From Phycisphaerae bacterium (GTDB taxonomy: Bacteria > Planctomycetota > Phycisphaerae > Tepidisphaerales > Tepidisphaeraceae), in contig JAICIO010000055.1 in the NCBI GenBank assembly GCA_025924315.1, positions 1-35,789 on the forward strand: a stretch of DNA of 35,789 bases, given 5' to 3'. The notes under the pieces are model-generated. The model did no database searches. It was not told the origin of the DNA and saw only the letters and a list, made by a program, of their open reading frames with translations. Positions within the stretch are counted from its first letter, which is position 1; each line of letters opens with the position of its first letter. The translations under genes and the position numbers were made by a program. Below, one piece after another: positions 15,835-23,025 of this stretch.

Positions 15835-16169
15835 CGGATGCTCCTTGGATCGGGAATTGTAGCATGGATCGAGTGCGATCAAGAACGTCGGCATCAGTCA
15901 GGCTGCACTATTTAGCCGCGGGGCTTGCCCCGCGCGAGGGCCAGTCCGCGGAGCCACGTCTCACGCGGGGCAAGCCCCGCGGCTAAATGCAAGAATTTCA
16001 TCCGTCATCTGCTCAAAACCCCGCCGCCGCAATGCCGGCTTCGATCTCTCGTCACTTATTCCCGATCTCCGCGCCAAATTGGTCGAACATCCCTACGAAG
16101 ATTCATGGCAACAGCTCGACAACGACGGCGGGCACTTCGGCACGCTCTCTGCCTCCTTCGCCGAGAAGA
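15835..16169. other. Gap upstream of the ChdC-like gene
   Basis: The 335-nt region contains the ChdC promoter area (15835-15909), a 25-bp perfect inverted repeat (15910-15988) and a plus-strand gene remnant (15989-16225). No intact gene is supported here. Confidence 0.6.
15910..15988. repeat. 25-bp perfect inverted repeat with self-palindromic arms
   Basis: The arm at 15910-15934 (starts ATTTAGCCGCGGGGC) is exactly complementary to 15964-15988, with a 29-nt loop. Each arm also contains GCGGGGC-TT-GCCCCGC, so the arms can fold alone or together. It directly abuts the truncated plus-strand reading frame that begins at 15989. Confidence 0.85.
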
Positions 16170-16225
16170 TCATCGCCGCGCTGTTTGCCCCCGCCGCGCC
16201 GGCGAATGCTTCACCATCGCGATGA
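15989..16225 (+). pseudogene. 3' remnant of an unidentified gene
   Basis: One plus-strand frame has coding-like composition and ends at TGA 16223-16225, but it has no start codon: it opens straight into the inverted repeat. It reads NAGFDLSSLIPDLRAKLVEH (from about 16033), followed by EDSWQQLDNDGGHFGTL and then FAEKIIAALFAP, which looks like the helical end of a globular enzyme, perhaps a hydrolase (the 'DGGHFG..' phrase), but no family is certain. Its end overlaps convergently by 56 nt the methyltransferase gene, whose own C-terminus (ARRGQTARR) looks like a non-conserved run-on. I infer a deletion or repeat insertion that removed the 5' part of this gene. Confidence 0.45.
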
Positions 16226-16973
16226 TGCGTGGGGAGTCCGCCTTTAATGCGCTCCCGTCGTAATTTCCATACATCCGCTCGATCGTCAGCCCATTCCGCT
16301 CGAGCAACAACTGCAGCTCTCGCGGAAAGATGTAAGTCAGATCGAACTGCACCTTCTCGTGATGCTCTGCTCCGTCGCGATCGAACCAGCGGTAATGATA
16401 GGTGATGTGCTGCACCTGCTCGATCGGATCGCGAACGATCTCCGTGTCGCGCTGCACCGTGCGATCGAGCGACGGCACATAAAACACGCCCGGCTCGATG
16501 TGCTCATCGTGATCGCGGGCCAGTCGATGCAGGTCTGGGTTGAAGATGTCGATCCAGAATTTTCCCCGCGGTTTGAGATGCCGCTTCACGCCCGCGAGGA
16601 GCGCGTCGAATTCCTCCACGGTCGTAAAGTTCAGCAGCGTGTTGAAGAAAATGGTGATCCAGTCAAACGTCTCGCCGAGGTCGAGCTTCAGCGCATCCTG
16701 ATGTACCAGCTTGAGATCGCGCTCGCGCAGGCCGACGGCCGCACACTTCTCGCGCGCGAGCTCGAGCATGTCCGCGGCATAATCGACACCGACGACGCGA
16801 TGCCCCGCTTGCGCGAGCGGGATCGCCGCCCGCGCCGTCCCCACCGCCAGCTCCAGGATGCTCTGCCTCTTCCGCGGCAGATGCCCGAGGAAAAACGGCA
16901 CATCCTGCTCGAGCATCTCCGCCCGCTCATACTCTGCATCGTAATACTGCGCAAACGCGCGATAGCGTTTCAT
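16170..16973 (-). CDS. Class I SAM-dependent methyltransferase
   Basis: A 267-residue cytosolic methyltransferase. The glycine-rich SAM loop is ILELAVGTARAAIPLA (39-54), followed by VVGVDYAADMLELAREK (acidic end of strand 2) and, later, FDWITIFFNTLLNF (strand 4 region). The C-terminal ~110 residues (YHYRWFDRDGAEHHEKVQFDLTYIFPRELQLLLERNGLTIERMYGNYD) match the usual small-molecule or protein methyltransferase cap seen in the 'Methyltransf_25' group. The substrate is not predictable. The normal family end appears to be near IIAMVKH; the last dozen residues read into a remnant gene on the other strand. Start ATG 16973 opens with MKRYRAFAQYYDAEY, typical of the family. Confidence 0.88.
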   Translation of the reverse strand: MKRYRAFAQYYDAEYERAEMLEQDVPFFLGHLPRKRQSILELAVGTARAAIPLAQAGHRVVGVDYAADMLELAREKCAAVGLRERDLKLVHQDALKLDLGETFDWITIFFNTLLNFTTVEEFDALLAGVKRHLKPRGKFWIDIFNPDLHRLARDHDEHIEPGVFYVPSLDRTVQRDTEIVRDPIEQVQHITYHYRWFDRDGAEHHEKVQFDLTYIFPRELQLLLERNGLTIERMYGNYDGSALKADSPRIIAMVKHSPARRGQTARR

Positions 16974-17006
16974 GATGGCGTTGGTCTACCCATCCTCTGC
17001 GAGAGA

Positions 17007-17213
17007 TCAAGTGCGGGAGCGTCGAACCAGCAAGGCAGCGGTGGGAATAGCGAGCAGAGCGAGACCGGTCGGCTCCGGAAGATACGCGGTGAAGACTCCG
17101 CCGCTGCCGTTGGTGAAGGTGAGAGAATAGGTGATCTGCCAGTCGCTCATGCCGACCGGTGCCCCGTCAGCGTCGCCCGATCGTGGCGTAGCGAACGCGT
17201 CAGTGATGGTCAA
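17007..17213 (-). pseudogene. PEP-CTERM protein fragment
   Basis: A 68-codon frame ending in a classic exosortase sorting tail: the motif PEP in YLPEPTG, a hydrophobic helix (LALLAIPTAALLV) and a basic end (RRSRT). Only a short Gly/Ser/Thr-rich stretch precedes it, with no signal peptide, which a real PEP-CTERM substrate needs for export. Its only start is a TTG at 17213, four bases after the TAA of the preceding gene and in the same frame. I read it as the 3' end of a surface or extracellular-matrix protein whose 5' part is lost. The alternative is a stop-codon readthrough extension of the upstream protein. It shows the host has, or had, an exosortase system. Confidence 0.6.
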
Positions 17214-17216
17214 TGT

Positions 17217-18050
17217 TTACCATTCTCGGCGGACTCTCAAGTCCACCGGCTCCGGCACGATCGAGCTCGGCCGCGAGGTTGGAGCGGCGTTGGCGTGACC
17301 GAGGAACTGGCGCTCGATGTGGTACACCCAATCCGGCGCCTTGCCATTGCCGGGCATCCACAGTCCGCGGTCGGGCATGTACGCGACATCTCCACAGCGT
17401 GGCATCAAACGCACGGTGTCGTCATCGAACAACCAGCCGTCGATGGTCTCGCGGCGATTGTTCAAGATGTAATCGATGGTGAAATGGGGCGCGTCCGCCG
17501 GATCAACCTGACCGGCGTACAGCGTGAGCGACTCGGGGGCGGCGCGATACATTTCCAGGCCCAAACCTTTTCCGGCCGATGCTGACCGCAAGCCTGCTGA
17601 CGCGCTTTCTTCGTACGCCGAGAAGAACATTCGATCGAAGGGATCATTCCGCATCGCGCTCAACTGCACAACGACGAGCCGATGATTTCCCGACGGGCTG
17701 ATCATCTCGTGCATGAACACCGCCGGCAGTGTTGTGCCGGCGTAGTTCGAAAATTGCGGAATCGGAAGCAGCGCCGACGGCCGCGTGAAGTACGCGCTGG
17801 CGGATACGTATTGTCCCGATGCAGTCATCTTTCCGACGTGCTTCGGATCATCGTCGAAAACAACCGTATTCGCGGGGAGCGAGAACTGCAGGCACTTGTG
17901 AAAAAGCCAGCGACGTTGCAATGCTCGCCATTGCGCCGGCGCGATGACGATCGCGGCGACGATCGCGAACGCCACGCCCAATAGCGCCGCGACTCGCTGC
18001 CATGAAAAGCTTTTTGGCCGGTCTCTTCCGTAGGTCAGCTCAGTCATCAT
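17217..18050 (-). CDS. Membrane-anchored protein of unknown function
   Basis: A 277-residue protein with a short cytoplasmic N-terminus (TYGRDRPKSFSWQR), one transmembrane helix (VAALLGVAFAIVAAIVIAP, about 20-38) and an exported domain. The domain contains PANTVVFDDDPKHV, an HEMISPSGNHRLVVVQLSA stretch and a late VRLMPRCGDVAYM. No family is recognised; 'HR.VVVQL' style phrases occur in several uncharacterised planctomycete proteins. It is divergent from the sialidase gene, only 45 nt away, so the two share a promoter region. Two adjacent ATGs (18050, 18047) are possible starts. The stop is followed in frame by the PEP-CTERM fragment. Confidence 0.7.
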   Translation of the reverse strand: MMTELTYGRDRPKSFSWQRVAALLGVAFAIVAAIVIAPAQWRALQRRWLFHKCLQFSLPANTVVFDDDPKHVGKMTASGQYVSASAYFTRPSALLPIPQFSNYAGTTLPAVFMHEMISPSGNHRLVVVQLSAMRNDPFDRMFFSAYEESASAGLRSASAGKGLGLEMYRAAPESLTLYAGQVDPADAPHFTIDYILNNRRETIDGWLFDDDTVRLMPRCGDVAYMPDRGLWMPGNGKAPDWVYHIERQFLGHANAAPTSRPSSIVPEPVDLRVRREW

Positions 18051-18095
18051 TGGCCCCGCGTTGCAAATAGCTTACCGACAGGTCATTCTCCGAGC

Positions 18096-19232
18096 ATGCG
18101 GGAAATCGTATCGGTTCTGGTCATGGTCTTGTTCGCTTGTCACGCGATCGGTGACGATGCGATCACGAAGGTCGATCTGTTTCGTCAGAACGATGGCCGC
18201 CACGCGAAGTGCCGCATTCCTGGAATCGTGGTGACACCAAAAGGAACAATCCTGGTTTATTGCGAGGGACGCATCGAGAGCAGTGCCGATTGGGCGTCGA
18301 GTGAAGTGCTCATGCGGCGGAGCATCGATGATGGAAAGACATGGGAAGAGCCGCGCGTCATCGCGAGCGCGCCGAAGGATGCGCAGCACAGCAAGTTGGC
18401 GCGGCGCGAGGGCGATGCGCCGGCGGGCTTCACGATGAACAATCCGCTGATGGTTGCGGGGCGCGATGGCACGGTTCATTTTCTGAATTGCCTGGAATAC
18501 GCGCGGTGCTTCTATCGCAAGAGCAGCGATGACGGCGCGACATTCAGCGAACCAGTGGAGATCACGAAGGCGTTTGAAGAGTTTCGCGATCGGTACGACT
18601 GGGGCGTCATCGCGACGGGGCCGGGGCATGGCATTGAACTCAACAGCGGGCGATTGCTCGTACCGATCTGGATGAGCACGGGCGCACACGGGCACGCGCC
18701 GAGTTGCGTGGCGACGATTTACAGCGACGACGCGGGCAAGACATGGCACGCGTGCGAGATCGTCGCCGGCGGGCCGAAGGCAGGGCTGGAGAATCCAAGC
18801 GAGAACATCCTGGTAGAGCTGTCGGATCGCCGGGTGATGATGAACATCCGACACAACGGCGAGCCACACGTGCGCGCGGTGGCGACATCGCCCGATGGGA
18901 TTTCGCACTGGAGCGCAGTGAAGCTCGATGAGCAGCTGCCGGATCCGATCTGCATGGCGAGCATGATTCGGTTGAATGCAAAGACGATTTTGTTTTCGAA
19001 TCCGGCGAACAACGCGAATAAGGATCGGAAGAACCTGACGATCCGCGCATCGCACGACGACGGCGCGACCTGGCCGATCTCGCGCGTGCTGGAGTCAGGT
19101 TGGAGCGGATACAGCGATTTGGCTGTCGGAAAGAACGGCGAGATTTACTGCTTCTACGAGAACGGCGAGAAATATTTCGACGATAAGCTCACCTTCGCGC
19201 GCTTCAGTATAGATTGGGTCGAAGGTAAGTGA
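18096..19232 (+). CDS. Secreted exo-alpha-sialidase (BNR/Asp-box family)
   Basis: A 378-residue secreted protein with the six-bladed sialidase fold. The signal peptide is MREIVSVLVMVLFACHAIGDD. The conserved RIP motif (CRIPGIV, 39-45) supplies one of the arginine-triad residues. Four Asp boxes are visible: SIDDGKTW (76-83), SSDDGATF (143-150), SDDAGKTW (210-217) and SHDDGATW (319-326). NPSENILVELSDRRVMMNIRHN carries the likely Glu/Arg pair, and SGYSDLAVGKNGEIYCFYENG contains the late Tyr/Glu region. The family releases terminal sialic acid from glycans; in planctomycetes the substrate may be another sulfated or acidic sugar, so sialidase specificity is not proven. It ends just before a dispersed inverted repeat. 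Confidence 0.9.
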   Translation: MREIVSVLVMVLFACHAIGDDAITKVDLFRQNDGRHAKCRIPGIVVTPKGTILVYCEGRIESSADWASSEVLMRRSIDDGKTWEEPRVIASAPKDAQHSKLARREGDAPAGFTMNNPLMVAGRDGTVHFLNCLEYARCFYRKSSDDGATFSEPVEITKAFEEFRDRYDWGVIATGPGHGIELNSGRLLVPIWMSTGAHGHAPSCVATIYSDDAGKTWHACEIVAGGPKAGLENPSENILVELSDRRVMMNIRHNGEPHVRAVATSPDGISHWSAVKLDEQLPDPICMASMIRLNAKTILFSNPANNANKDRKNLTIRASHDDGATWPISRVLESGWSGYSDLAVGKNGEIYCFYENGEKYFDDKLTFARFSIDWVEGK

Positions 19233-19240
19233 TCAATGTT

Positions 19241-19309
19241 GTGGTACAGCCGCCCTCGGCTGTGCTCCGTGCGCGAGCAGCAAAGCACAGCCGAGGGCGG
19301 CTGTGCCAC
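19241..19309. repeat. Paired copies of the ACAGCCG palindromic repeat
   Basis: Arms 19241-19266 and 19284-19309 are complementary at 25 of 26 positions across a 17-nt loop. Each contains ACAGCCG-CCCT-CGGCTGT or its complement, the same unit as at 9918-9946. It lies between convergent genes (sialidase and metallo-hydrolase) and could terminate both. Confidence 0.8.
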
Positions 19310-19330
19310 ATGTTTCCGGAAGGCCTCTAC

Positions 19331-20134
19331 TCACAGCCGGGCAGTGACACGTTGGCCGTCGTACGCGAGCTGCATATTCGCGGGGAGATTTCGGTTCGTC
19401 GCTGCATGCGGGAGGCGATGGGCGATGTGGGTGAAATACGTTTGTTTCGCGCCAATGCGCTCCGCGGCTTCGACCGCTTGCGGCAGCGAGAAATGCTTCG
19501 TGTGCGGATTCGGAGCGAGCGCATCGAGGACCAGGACGTCGAGATCTCTCAGCAAATCGTATGACTTTTCCGGAATCACATTGACGTCAGTGCAGTAGGC
19601 GAGCTTGCCCACGCGCAGGCCGAGGACTTCTTCATCGCCGTGAATGAGCGGAATGGGTGTCCACGTCACCCCACCGATTTCGAACGGGCCGCTCATCACG
19701 TGACGCACGAGCTGCGGGCGGAAACTTTTCTCGACCGCCTGCGGCGGTTTGAAGGCGTAACCGAAGCATTTGAGAATATCTTTGAACGACTTCTCATCCG
19801 CCCAGATATCCAGCGGCGCTTCGTTGATTGCATTAAATCGTCGAACGTCATCGAGCCCCATGATGTGATCCGCGTGAGCATGGGTGAACACGACGGCGTC
19901 GATTTTCTTCACATCGTTGGCGATGCACTGCACGCGAAGCTCGGGCGTGGTATCAACGAGTACATGGATGTCGTTGTACGAAATGACAACCGAGGGCCGC
20001 GTGCGATTGTCGCGCGGGTCGCTGCTGTGGCAGACCTCGCACTCACAGCCAATCATGGGAACCCCGGCGCTGGTGCCGGTTCCGAGGAAGAGCAATTCGA
20101 CGTGGCTCATTGCAGGCAATTCGACCGAACTCAT
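19331..20134 (-). CDS. PhnP-like metallo-beta-lactamase-fold hydrolase
   Basis: A 267-residue MBL-fold phosphodiesterase-like enzyme. The N-terminus has the PhnP/RNase Z style GTGTSAGVPMIGC, followed by a Cys cluster (C30, C32, C35) that in PhnP binds a structural zinc. The metal motif THAHADH (84-90) is intact, with H165-region IPLIHGDEE, a CTDVNVIPE strand (the Asp that bridges both metals), and a final FTHIAHRL. Known PhnP hydrolyses cyclic phosphodiesters in phosphonate breakdown, but no phn genes are nearby, so the substrate is unknown. The ATG at 20134 is used; another at 20110 (MSHVELLFLG) is equally close to the conserved start. The gene is divergent from the phytase-like gene across a repeat element. 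Confidence 0.87.
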   Translation of the reverse strand: MSSVELPAMSHVELLFLGTGTSAGVPMIGCECEVCHSSDPRDNRTRPSVVISYNDIHVLVDTTPELRVQCIANDVKKIDAVVFTHAHADHIMGLDDVRRFNAINEAPLDIWADEKSFKDILKCFGYAFKPPQAVEKSFRPQLVRHVMSGPFEIGGVTWTPIPLIHGDEEVLGLRVGKLAYCTDVNVIPEKSYDLLRDLDVLVLDALAPNPHTKHFSLPQAVEAAERIGAKQTYFTHIAHRLPHAATNRNLPANMQLAYDGQRVTARL

Positions 20135-20177
20135 CAATCGATCTTATAATCGCGAGCGAAGTGAAACGAAAACGTGT

Positions 20178-20346
20178 CTTCTCCCCTCTCCCTTGAGGGA
20201 GAGGGTTAGGGTGAGGGTGAAACGTGGAAGTCGAGTTGTGCCAATTCACAAAGAGCCTCCGGGGGATTTTGCGAAGCGGCGCAACTGTATCCTCGCGATC
20301 GACCCTCACCCTTACCTTCTTCCTTCCAGGGCGAGGGGAAAAGACC
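20178..20346. repeat. Pair of inverted PHPNPLPQGRG-type repeats
   Basis: The left element holds CCCTCTCCCT (20184-20193) complementary to AGGGAGAGGG (20196-20205), followed by GGGTTAGGGTGAGGGT. An inverted, diverged copy at 20302-20346 begins ACCCTCACCCTTACC and ends in GGGCGAGGGG. This is the well-known bacterial intergenic repeat often mistranslated as 'HPNPLPQGRG'. The right copy lies inside the 5' end of the phytase-like reading frame. Confidence 0.8.
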
Positions 20347-21393
20347 TGGCGCTGCATTCTCGCGATCGTCTTGAGCTTGTGCGCTTGCTGCGCCAGCGCT
20401 CAGACGATCTCTCTCACCTACCGCGGATTGTTCAACACGGGCGAAACATTTCAGAGCGGGACGCAGACATTCGCGATCAACGGCTTGAGCGGAATCACAC
20501 ATTATCACGACGCTGAGTATCTCGCGGTGATGGACAATTCGCGTCACATCGTGCGGATGACCATCGCGATCGCGAACGATGGATCGCTTCTGACCGCGAA
20601 GTACTCCGGTGTGATCGTGCTCTCGCAGCATCACGATTTTGAAGGCATCGCCGTCGCGAGCGATAATGCGGACGACGTGTTTCTCAGCGAAGAGGACACG
20701 CCCGCCCTTCGTGAGTTTCGCCTAAAGGATGGACACTTCGTTCAGAGCCTGACCGTTCCGCGCCTGTTCCTGAACGGAAACACTCGCGGCAATTTTGGGT
20801 TCGAGTCCCTCACGATCCGCGACGGCACTCTCTGGACCTCGAACGAAGAAGCCCTGCGACGCGACGGAGATCGGTCGACCGATAAGACAGGTACGCTCGT
20901 GCGATTGACGCATTTGGTGCTGAAGGATAACGCGTGGGAAACGCGCCAGCAGTTTGCGTATCAGACGGATCCGATCCCTGCAGCGCCCAATGACACCGAT
21001 CGCAGCAAAAGCCGCAGCGGCGTGTCGGATCTGATGTTGCTGCCCGATGGTCGCTTACTTGTTCTCGAGCGCGCGTTTGCACTGACCGGCCCCGCAAATC
21101 TGCTTTCCAAATTCCGCAATCGCATCTACCTCGTCGATTGCTCAGCGGCGACGGATGTACTTTCGATCGATGCGCTCAAGGATCGCAGCGACCTCATCCC
21201 GGCGAAGAAAACGCTTCTTTGGTCGCGCGAAGGCAACGACATCGGCAATCTCGAAGGCCTCGGCCTCGGACCCAAGCTCGGCGAGAATCGTTGGGCGCTC
21301 GTGGGCGTCGTCGACAACAACGCGACCGCCTTCATGCCGAATCGCGTGGTGTCATTCGAGCTGACGATCCAGCCGCCGGCTTCAGTGCGGTGA
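20224..21393 (+). CDS. Phytase-like esterase-family protein, start unclear
   Basis: The mature part matches the 'esterase-like activity of phytase' family: YRGLFNTGETFQ, GLSGITHYHDAEYLAVMDNS, FEGIAVASDNADDVFLSEED, NFGFESLTIRDGTLWTSNEEAL, SGVSDLMLLPDGRLLVLERAF and NLEGLGLGPKL. This gives a beta-propeller with acidic metal-binding turns. A signal-like segment (CILAIVLSLCACCASAQ) precedes it, implying export. There is no in-frame ATG before it: available starts are GTG 20224 (with GAGGG from the repeat upstream) and TTGs at 20236 and 20269. With any of these the N-terminus is partly encoded by an intergenic repeat (LTLTFFLPGRGEK). Either the repeat became part of the gene or the original start was destroyed. 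The 3' end overlaps the convergent sulfatase by 12 nt. Enzymatic activity of this family is poorly tested. Confidence 0.8.
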   Translation: MEVELCQFTKSLRGILRSGATVSSRSTLTLTFFLPGRGEKTWRCILAIVLSLCACCASAQTISLTYRGLFNTGETFQSGTQTFAINGLSGITHYHDAEYLAVMDNSRHIVRMTIAIANDGSLLTAKYSGVIVLSQHHDFEGIAVASDNADDVFLSEEDTPALREFRLKDGHFVQSLTVPRLFLNGNTRGNFGFESLTIRDGTLWTSNEEALRRDGDRSTDKTGTLVRLTHLVLKDNAWETRQQFAYQTDPIPAAPNDTDRSKSRSGVSDLMLLPDGRLLVLERAFALTGPANLLSKFRNRIYLVDCSAATDVLSIDALKDRSDLIPAKKTLLWSREGNDIGNLEGLGLGPKLGENRWALVGVVDNNATAFMPNRVVSFELTIQPPASVR

Positions 21394-22791
21394 GGGCTGA
21401 GTCGTGAGATGCCCCGGCTCACGCACATTTTTGCCCTGCGTCTTCGTCGCGGCATCACCGAGATCTTCGCGACACTTCTGGGCAGCGTCGCTCAGGCGCT
21501 TCACGATGTCGGGATGATCGGCCGACACATCCTTCGTTTCGCCCGGATCGTTCTGCAGATCGAAGAGCGACATCGGCAGCTCCGGATGGCTGGTCTTCCC
21601 GGGTTTCCCGTCGTGGCCCGGCGGATCGGGATGAACGTAGTTGTGCGCAAAATGCAGTTTCCATCGACCGTCTTCCACCGCCTGCAAATCGTGACTCCAG
21701 TAGTGGAAGAAGAACTCGTGCGGTGATTTCGCGTCCACGTCGCCGTGCATGAGCGGCCAGATGTCGCGGCCGTCGATAATGCGATCGGTCGACACCTGCG
21801 CGCCGATCAGCTTGGCGAACGTCGGAAACAGATCGAACGTCACCGCCAGCTGCTCGCACGTCTTGCCCGCCGGAATCTGCCCCGGCCAGCGCATGATACA
21901 CGGCTCACGAAACCCGCCTTCGAACGACGTCATCTTTCCTTCGCGGAACGGATCTGCTTTGCCCGCGTGATTGCCATAGAGCAGCCACGGACCGTTGTCG
22001 GATGTGTAAATGACCAGCGTATTCTCATCGAGCTTGTTGCGCTTGAGCGCATCGAGCACCTGCCCCACCGACCAGTCGATTTCCTCCGTCACGTCGCCGT
22101 ACAACCCGTGCCCGGACTTACCCTTGAATTTATCCGAAACCGCCAGCGGAACGTGCGGCATGCTGTGCGCCAGATACAGGAAGAACGGATGATCCTTGTT
22201 CTGCTCGATGAACGACACCGCGTGCTCGGTGTAATGGGTCGTCAGCTGCGACTGATCCGGATTGCGCTCGATGACTTTCTCGTTTTCATACAGCGGCAGA
22301 GCGGGATAGTCCTTGCCGTTGTTGCTCTTCGGCCGCATGTCGTTGCTGTACGGCAGGCCATACCACTGGTCGAACCCATGCCGGGTCGGGAGGAACTGCG
22401 GTGAATCGCCAAGATGCCATTTGCCGATGATCATCGTCGCGTATCCGCGCGACTTGAACATCTGCCCCATCGTGATTTCGTGATCGCTGATGCCGACCTT
22501 CGAATTCGGCCCAAGCGCGCCATAGATGCCCACGCGCATCGGATAGCAGCCCGTCATGAGCGCCGCCCGCGAAGCACTGCAGATCGGCTGGCCGACGTGG
22601 AAGTTAGTGAAGCGTGTTCCTTCCTCCGCCATGCGATCGAGATTCGGCGTCGGGACCTTTCCGCCGAAGGGTTGAATGTCGGCGTAGCCCTGGTCGTCCA
22701 TGAAGATGAGCACGACATTCGGCGTCTTTTCCGCCGCGAAGATGGCGGGGGCGAGCAGCGTGATCACGCAGAGAACAAACGATCGAACCAA
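21382..22791 (-). CDS. Secreted type I (formylglycine) sulfatase
   Basis: A 469-residue sulfatase that hydrolyses sulfate esters. The start is set at TTG 22791, with GGAGG 4 nt upstream; this gives a clean signal peptide (MVRSFVLCVITLLAPAIFAAE), whereas the ATG at 22884 adds 31 residues. Metal ligands D32/D33 lie in FMDDQGYAD. The formylglycine motif is CSASRAALMTG (C71 to G81), Cys-type, requiring a maturation enzyme. KWHLG follows, then YTSDNGPW with the second Asp/Asn metal pair and EGGFREP. It is arylsulfatase A-like; the true substrate is probably a sulfated polysaccharide, as in many planctomycetes. Its 3' end overlaps the convergent phytase-like gene by 12 nt. Confidence 0.93.
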   Translation of the reverse strand: MVRSFVLCVITLLAPAIFAAEKTPNVVLIFMDDQGYADIQPFGGKVPTPNLDRMAEEGTRFTNFHVGQPICSASRAALMTGCYPMRVGIYGALGPNSKVGISDHEITMGQMFKSRGYATMIIGKWHLGDSPQFLPTRHGFDQWYGLPYSNDMRPKSNNGKDYPALPLYENEKVIERNPDQSQLTTHYTEHAVSFIEQNKDHPFFLYLAHSMPHVPLAVSDKFKGKSGHGLYGDVTEEIDWSVGQVLDALKRNKLDENTLVIYTSDNGPWLLYGNHAGKADPFREGKMTSFEGGFREPCIMRWPGQIPAGKTCEQLAVTFDLFPTFAKLIGAQVSTDRIIDGRDIWPLMHGDVDAKSPHEFFFHYWSHDLQAVEDGRWKLHFAHNYVHPDPPGHDGKPGKTSHPELPMSLFDLQNDPGETKDVSADHPDIVKRLSDAAQKCREDLGDAATKTQGKNVREPGHLTTQPSPH

Positions 22792-22892
22792 TGTGCCTCC
22801 GGTCGAAATGACCCGGATGATTGTGAAGGTAGTACGCGAAAAGGACAAGTGCATGAAGCGCGAAACCAGAACGCTCATCTCCATGGAACGAT

Positions 22893-22970
22893 GTCATCCT
22901 GAGCGAAGCGAAGGATCTCGAAATGCAAAGCGTATTCGATCCCGAGATTCTTCGCTTCGCTCAGAATGAC
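22893..22970. repeat. 28-nt inverted repeat (GAGCGAAGCGAAGG family)
   Basis: Arms 22893-22920 and 22943-22970 are complementary at 26 of 28 positions with a 22-nt loop; the core is CTGAGCGAAGCGAAG. This is a repeat widely seen in bacterial intergenic DNA (mistranslated 'HPERSEGS'). It lies between topA and the sulfatase gene, both minus strand, so it may terminate topA transcription. Confidence 0.8.
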
Positions 22971-23025
22971 GCTTCGCGACCTTGGTGAATGCGTTGATTG
23001 ACAGAGCTAACCAACGAAACGCGAC

